Positions 38,530 through 42,145 of a DNA stretch of 42,145 nucleotides are shown piece by piece (the first letter of the stretch is position 1; every line of letters starts with the position of its first letter). Under the pieces are notes generated by a model. The model did no database searches and was not told the origin of the DNA. It was given only the letters and a program-made list of their open reading frames with translations. The stretch covers positions 1-42,145 of the IMG/VR virus record IMGVR_UViG_3300018414_000012; one strand, written 5' to 3'. The position numbers were made by a program, and so were the translations under genes. This stretch comes from a virus.

Positions 38530-38652
38530 TCAGGGAAAATCTCGGATAGTAGGCGCGGATAGTAGGCGAATGCCTTTCGGCGCCATTTCGAGGAAGATTG
38601 TTCGCCGGTCTGCGGATGAGCGGGAGCGTTCCGTGAGTTGGGTGGTGGTCAT
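38530..38652 (-). CDS. 40-aa peptide after RuvC, frameshifted C-terminus
   Basis: MTTTQLTERSRSSADRRTIF then a short tail. ATG overlaps the RuvC stop (ATGA). A perfect 13-bp tandem duplication near its 3' end changes the frame of the last codons; removing one copy gives the tail LLSEIFPERTL. Confidence 0.45.
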   Translation of the reverse strand: MTTTQLTERSRSSADRRTIFLEMAPKGIRLLSAPTIRDFP

Positions 38653-39146
38653 AAGTTCTTGATCCTTCCGTATTCCGCTATCAATGCAGCATCAATTAAA
38701 TTATGGTCCATAGTCTTGGATCTTGGGGTTCTAAGCCAAGTTTCATCCGGCCACAACTGGCGGCATTTAGCCAATGCAGCGGGCTTCGTGTCGCCTTTCG
38801 CGCAATTCGGCAGCATGACCTTTTGCCATGTCTGCGGGGAAACGCGGTGATGGCGTATCCTGAATGCCTCCAGAACGCCCCGTAACGCCCCGTAGCTGTC
38901 CCACATGGAGCAGAGGGCCTGAACGCCGGGCGAGTGCTTCCCGGGCGTTTCTAGGACCACGGAGAGGGTGTTTAGCGGGGCGAGCATCTGCAACCACTCG
39001 ATCACCCGTGCCGCGTCCACCTCATTTCCCTTGGTTTTGCCTCTTGTGGGCATGACTAGCATGTCGATGGGAGGTCCGGGATGGTCGCTGATGGCGACGA
39101 GGGCACCACTGAGTCCGTTGTCAATGCCAACGTAGACGCGGCTCAC
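38649..39146 (-). CDS. RuvC-like Holliday junction resolvase
   Basis: 165 aa. RNase H-fold motifs: Asp in YVGIDNGLSGALVAI, Glu in SVVLETPGK, and the C-terminal DHNLIDAALIAEYG acidic pair. It resolves four-way junctions made in recombination or replication before packaging. The GTG start overlaps the exonuclease stop (GTGA); the longer reading to 39338 is antisense-like. Confidence 0.85.
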   Translation of the reverse strand: MSRVYVGIDNGLSGALVAISDHPGPPIDMLVMPTRGKTKGNEVDAARVIEWLQMLAPLNTLSVVLETPGKHSPGVQALCSMWDSYGALRGVLEAFRIRHHRVSPQTWQKVMLPNCAKGDTKPAALAKCRQLWPDETWLRTPRSKTMDHNLIDAALIAEYGRIKNL

Positions 39147-39823
39147 GGCTCGTCCCCTTCCTTGGCGGGAACGATGGAAGTCCGGTTCGCTTCCCAAAGA
39201 TTTTTGATCCAGACTTTCTCTGCGGCGAGTTGCCCACAGATTTCCCGTAACCCTTGCTCGAAACGCTCCGTGAAATCGTTGCGGTAGGTTCTGATAAGGA
39301 AGCGAGGCAATGCCGGGTGGTAGCTCCAGAAGTCCCAATAGTCTGCTCCGGTGACAACGAGCGAATGGTGAATCTGGCAGACGTATTCCGGCGGAAGGAT
39401 GCCTTCCCTCAAGCGCACAATTTGGGTCTTGCCTTGGGTCACCTTACCTTCCACGCCGGATTTTTTATCCGTTCCTTCCAGAGGGCAAATGTGCAATCCA
39501 TCCGGACTGCAACCAATGGATAGTTCCTCATGTTCGATGAACCCTACATGCCGGATGTTTTCGCCGGATTGCGCTTCGTAGTGGTGCATGGATTCCGGTT
39601 CCAACTCGCTCCCCCGACGCATCCAGTAGTTTTCGTAACTCGGCTCGGTATCGTCACCGTCCGCAATCTCCCCAAGTTTCTTGTCGATCAGGGATTGCCG
39701 GGCGTCCTTGGCCTTTTGTGTGGTCGCGGTGACGACAAACATTCCCACCTCGGATGCCGTGATTTTGCCACGGCGGATGGTGAACCATTCCGGTGACCTC
39801 TGCTCCATTTCATGGATGATCAC
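39143..39823 (-). CDS. YqaJ-type viral recombinase exonuclease
   Basis: 226 aa. 'QRSPEWFTIRRGKITASEVG' start, YWMRRGSELEPESMHHYE, CSPDGL and GVEGKV give the conserved Glu, Asp and Glu-x-Lys of the lambda-exonuclease-like family. It digests one strand of duplex ends for RecT annealing. Overlaps the recT-like and ruvC genes. Confidence 0.9.
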   Translation of the reverse strand: MIIHEMEQRSPEWFTIRRGKITASEVGMFVVTATTQKAKDARQSLIDKKLGEIADGDDTEPSYENYWMRRGSELEPESMHHYEAQSGENIRHVGFIEHEELSIGCSPDGLHICPLEGTDKKSGVEGKVTQGKTQIVRLREGILPPEYVCQIHHSLVVTGADYWDFWSYHPALPRFLIRTYRNDFTERFEQGLREICGQLAAEKVWIKNLWEANRTSIVPAKEGDEP

Positions 39824-40494
39824 GCATCACCGCCTTCCCCGTCCCAAAGTTCATTCTCTGGCTCCTGTGCCGCCCCTGGCAGCGCAGCTTCAGGTTGCTG
39901 GTCCGCATATGGATTCTCTGTCACGACGCGCCCTGTGGCCGTTCTGATGCCGCGATCCGCATCCTTGGCTTCGTCCTCATCGGTGACGCCGGAAAATCCA
40001 AAAGCGTATCGGGCGCATTGCATCAGAGCCTTGTGACGAAGCATGCGATGCTCCATCTTCCACGGATCGGTGTTTCGCTTGCACTCGGACAGGTATTCCG
40101 TGACCGTAATGGGGCGAGAGCGGTCCTTGCGGAAGATAGAGCAGGTGATGGATTCCAGCTTGCCAGCGCCGTCCGCGTTGTCAGTGAATTCGATGCCGTC
40201 CATTTGCGGGTGGTCGTTGACCATGGAAACCCATCCATCAATTGAGACGATTGGAACGATCCCGCCGCCCTTGGCCGGGAAGGCGTATATCTCCTTTGTG
40301 AAAGGGTTTAGGCGGTATTCGTTGGCGACGACGACAAGGGCCAGTATCTCTTCGTCAGATGCCCCCTTGAAACAGGTGCTTTTCAGGGTTCCCAGCAGCT
40401 TCGCGGGATCGACGTTGATTCGTGCTGCCATTGCCGCGAGGGCGGAAGGCTTGGAAGGTTCTGCGGTGGTTTGAGACAGGGTATCGGTTTTCAT
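39820..40494 (-). CDS. RecT/Bet-family single-strand annealing protein
   Basis: 224 aa. FKGASDEEILALVVVANEYR, 'LNPFTKEIYAFP', PIVSIDGW, MLRHKALMQCARYAFGF match the Bet/RecT family. With the exonuclease, SSB and RuvC it forms a Red-like recombination set. First gene of the early minus operon; starts after an AAGAACA leader. Confidence 0.9.
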   Translation of the reverse strand: MKTDTLSQTTAEPSKPSALAAMAARINVDPAKLLGTLKSTCFKGASDEEILALVVVANEYRLNPFTKEIYAFPAKGGGIVPIVSIDGWVSMVNDHPQMDGIEFTDNADGAGKLESITCSIFRKDRSRPITVTEYLSECKRNTDPWKMEHRMLRHKALMQCARYAFGFSGVTDEDEAKDADRGIRTATGRVVTENPYADQQPEAALPGAAQEPENELWDGEGGDA

Positions 40495-40621
40495 TGTTCT
40501 TGGAGTTGAGCCATTTGGCGGCGGCTGGACCGGCTGTAACTAGACGGGTAAAGATTCCCGTTTCGGGATTATAGCCGATCCTGTTAACAAGCTGTTGATG
40601 AGTAAAGTTTACAGGTTTCAT
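40355..40621 (-). pseudogene. Remnant of HNH endonuclease N-terminus
   Basis: MKPVNFTHQQLVNRIGYNPE then TGIFTRLVTAG is the common start of phage HNH/AP2 homing endonucleases ('YDPETGLFTRL'). The frame then runs into the recT-like gene in another frame without an HNH core. Probably a relic trimmed to its first 40 codons. Confidence 0.5.
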
Positions 40622-40644
40622 AAATTCTTTCTACACCCCCCAAA

Positions 40645-40679
40645 ACCCCACCCCCTTGCGAGGGTGAGGCTTTTATTTG
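40645..40679 (-). terminator. Terminator-like hairpin ending the DUF6745 operon
   Basis: On the minus strand CCTCACCC pairs with GGGTGGGG (one U-G pair) around a loop TCGCAAGG, followed by TTTT. On the plus strand the same hairpin is followed by CTTTTATTT. It lies between the last DUF6745-operon gene and the recT-like operon. Confidence 0.55.
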
Positions 40680-40697
40680 TGGATATATAGCCAGAGA

Positions 40698-41036
40698 TCA
40701 GTCGCGGACGTTACGCATGTTCTCAAGGAATGGGTCGTATTCCTGCTGAGTGCCGAATTCCCATTGTCCCGGCTCTAGGATAATTGAGTCGTGGCGCTGT
40801 TCGTGGAGGCATCGAATCTTTGTGGGTTTGGTGTTGCGCATGTAGCGCTTTCCGCCCTTTTCGAAAAATTCCACGCCAGGTTCACGGTCAACCACGTGGT
40901 GATTTCCGGTGGTTTCGCTGTCCGCAACGATGAGGTAGGGGCCTGGCACGGCAAGCTGGGTTGCATCCTCAGGTATAGTGGAGGCGAAGGCCATGCATTC
41001 GCCGTGGAGGATTAGATATTTCGTGGTGTCTTTCAT
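40698..41036 (-). CDS. 112-aa partner protein downstream of DUF6745-like gene
   Basis: MKDTTKYLILHGECMAFAST, 'TTGNHHVVDREPGVEFFEKG' , LHEQRHDSIILEPGQWEF and ending EYDPFLENMRNVRD. From memory small proteins with a 'TGHxH', 'THEEH' and 'REYDP' pattern often sit beside DUF6745 genes. His residues suggest metal binding or a cupin-like fold. The ATG follows an AACACCAACATCA leader; starts 26 bases after the DUF6745-like stop. Confidence 0.7.
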   Translation of the reverse strand: MKDTTKYLILHGECMAFASTIPEDATQLAVPGPYLIVADSETTGNHHVVDREPGVEFFEKGGKRYMRNTKPTKIRCLHEQRHDSIILEPGQWEFGTQQEYDPFLENMRNVRD

Positions 41037-41061
41037 TGATGTTGGTGTTGTATAATTGGAT

Positions 41062-42144
41062 TCAGGCAATGGCGCGGATATTGAAATCCTTTCCGCCGAA
41101 ACGTTCCTTGAGAGCATCACCGATGGTTCGGCAATTTGGGCTGACCGCCTCTACATGCCAAACCTTCGTGGTCTGATTCATCATCTTGAGATAGGGTTGA
41201 TAGTTGAGATTGGGGAAGAGGCTTTGCATGTCCCACAATTCATATTCCGAAGCGATCCACCATGGCTCATCGTAGTTGCGGAAGGTGTCCACCTGAGTGC
41301 CGAGGGCCAGCATCCGCTCGATGCCGAACTTTCGGATGAACTCGGTGCGGATATCGGCATTCGTTTGCTGGTGGAACCAGTCCATGGATAGGTCCTCGCT
41401 GGGCGTCATGGCGAGATATTCCGGCACGCGCACACCATTAAGGGCATGGAAACCCCATCCGACGAACTCCACGGCCATGCCGCCGTCACAATGCAACCCG
41501 TGTTCGTTCTTCCGGATGGCAATCGGCTTCTTCGAAACCAAGGCGATTTGTTCCAGCGGATAGATCATCCCGATTTCCGAGGTTTCCTTCCATGAATTCC
41601 ACTTGGTAAGCATCTCGGGATCGAGATTGATAATCGATTCTCTAACATAAAAATCGAAGTAAGAAAAAATACCGGCGTCGAAAGACCCAGAGATATATGG
41701 ATATACAAAATACCCGACCTGATCCCGGACCTGAGCCCCGACCTGAGCCCCGACCTGATCCCGGACCTGATACCCGACCTGATCCCCGACCTGATCCCAG
41801 ACCTGAGCCCGGACCTGATCCCCGACCTGAGCCCAGACCTGAGCCCAGACCTGATCCCCGACCTGATCCCGGACCTGAGCCTCGACCTGAGCCCCGACCT
41901 GAGCCCGGACCTGATCCCCGACCTGATCCCAGACCTGATCCCGGACCTGAGCCCCGACCTGAGCCCAGACCTGGTCCCAGACCTGATCCTCGACCTGGTC
42001 CCGGACCTGATCCCGGACCTGATCCCAGACCTGATCCCGGACCTGAGCCCCGACCTGAGCCCAGACCTGGTCCCAGACCTGATCCTCGACCTGGTCCCGG
42101 ACCTGATCCCCGACCTGATCCCGGACCTGAGCCCGGACCTGAGC
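41062..42144 (-). CDS. DUF6745-like tandem-repeat protein, C-terminal part (continues from position 1)
   Basis: About 144 codons of Q-V-(R/G/W/E)-(D/A) repeat, then '[20 protein letters not shown]', the block [20 protein letters not shown] and a C-terminal [20 protein letters not shown]. The order matches DUF6745. Joined to the N-terminal part the protein would have at least about 460 residues. The frame across the junction is off by one base as assembled, so the array is probably longer than shown. An ATG at 41613 inside is not the true start. Confidence 0.8.
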   Translation of the reverse strand, partial: AQVRAQVRDQVGDQVRDQVEDQVWDQVWAQVGAQVRDQVWDQVRDQVRDQVEDQVWDQVWAQVGAQVRDQVWDQVGDQVRAQVGAQVEAQVRDQVGDQVWAQVWAQVGDQVRAQVWDQVGDQVGYQVRDQVGAQVGAQVRDQVGYFVYPYISGSFDAGIFSYFDFYVRESIINLDPEMLTKWNSWKETSEIGMIYPLEQIALVSKKPIAIRKNEHGLHCDGGMAVEFVGWGFHALNGVRVPEYLAMTPSEDLSMDWFHQQTNADIRTEFIRKFGIERMLALGTQVDTFRNYDEPWWIASEYELWDMQSLFPNLNYQPYLKMMNQTTKVWHVEAVSPNCRTIGDALKERFGGKDFNIRAIA

Positions 42145-42145
42145 C
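41713..42145. repeat. 12-bp coding tandem repeat, right end, with 96-bp higher-order unit
   Basis: About 36 units of the 12-mer (GACCTGAKCCCN). The stretch from about 41920 to 42014 recurs from about 42016 to 42110, an eight-unit (96-bp) duplication. All units keep the minus-strand reading frame. Confidence 0.95.

Noticed and set aside
41713-42145. Plus-strand reading of the repeats as PDLI/PDLS protein
   Set aside because: No start and no unique flanking domain on the plus strand; the minus frame joins to DUF6745-like domains on both sides.
1-42145. Integrase or clear lysogeny module
   Set aside because: No tyrosine or serine recombinase signature found; the Xre protein alone does not show a temperate life style.

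Overview
The window is a complete or near-complete genome of a tailed phage, most likely short-tailed (podovirus-like). It carries a large terminase, a portal of about 690 aa, a scaffold, an SU10/DUF5309-type major capsid protein, a nozzle-like tail protein of about 930 aa, internal or ejection-type virion proteins, tail fibres and a lysis cassette. I see no tape measure, sheath or tail-tube genes. The genome is assembled as a circle: one gene (DUF6745-like) is cut by the window ends, its N-terminal third lying at 306-1 and the rest at 42144-41062, with a 12-bp coding tandem repeat at the break. I see no integrase, DNA polymerase or tRNA. The host cannot be named from sequence. GC is moderately high, and many start codons follow A/C-rich leaders without a Shine-Dalgarno sequence.

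Layout. (a) 1505-1, continuing at 42144-40698, minus strand: an accessory operon of small genes, most overlapping by 1-4 bases, leading into the DUF6745-like repeat protein and its downstream partner, and ending at a terminator-like hairpin near 40650. (b) 1598-4180, plus strand: small accessory genes, a solitary type I-C-like CRISPR repeat (3220-3251), then a promoter with two operator palindromes driving a very acidic 108-aa protein and a 61-aa HTH protein. This has the form of an acr-aca locus. (c) 40494-33411, minus: recombination and replication (RecT, YqaJ exonuclease, RuvC, replication-initiator-like protein, DUF3127-type SSB) and many small early genes. (d) 32942-26399, minus: tail nozzle, fibre, cupin protein and ejection-type proteins. 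(e) 26400-21500: an accessory island on both strands, with a two-gene cassette bracketed by 20-bp direct repeats, small plus-strand genes, a structured non-coding stretch, and an intact IS1-type transposase. (f) 21139-4289, minus: a 1339-aa virion protein with an HEXXH motif, terminase, portal, scaffold, capsid, terminator, tail fibres and lysis.

The two most interesting loci are the solitary CRISPR repeat next to the acr-aca-like operon, which together may form an RNA-plus-protein anti-CRISPR module, and the DUF6745-like protein with its expanding four-residue repeats, tiny membrane-peptide genes and palindromic operator.
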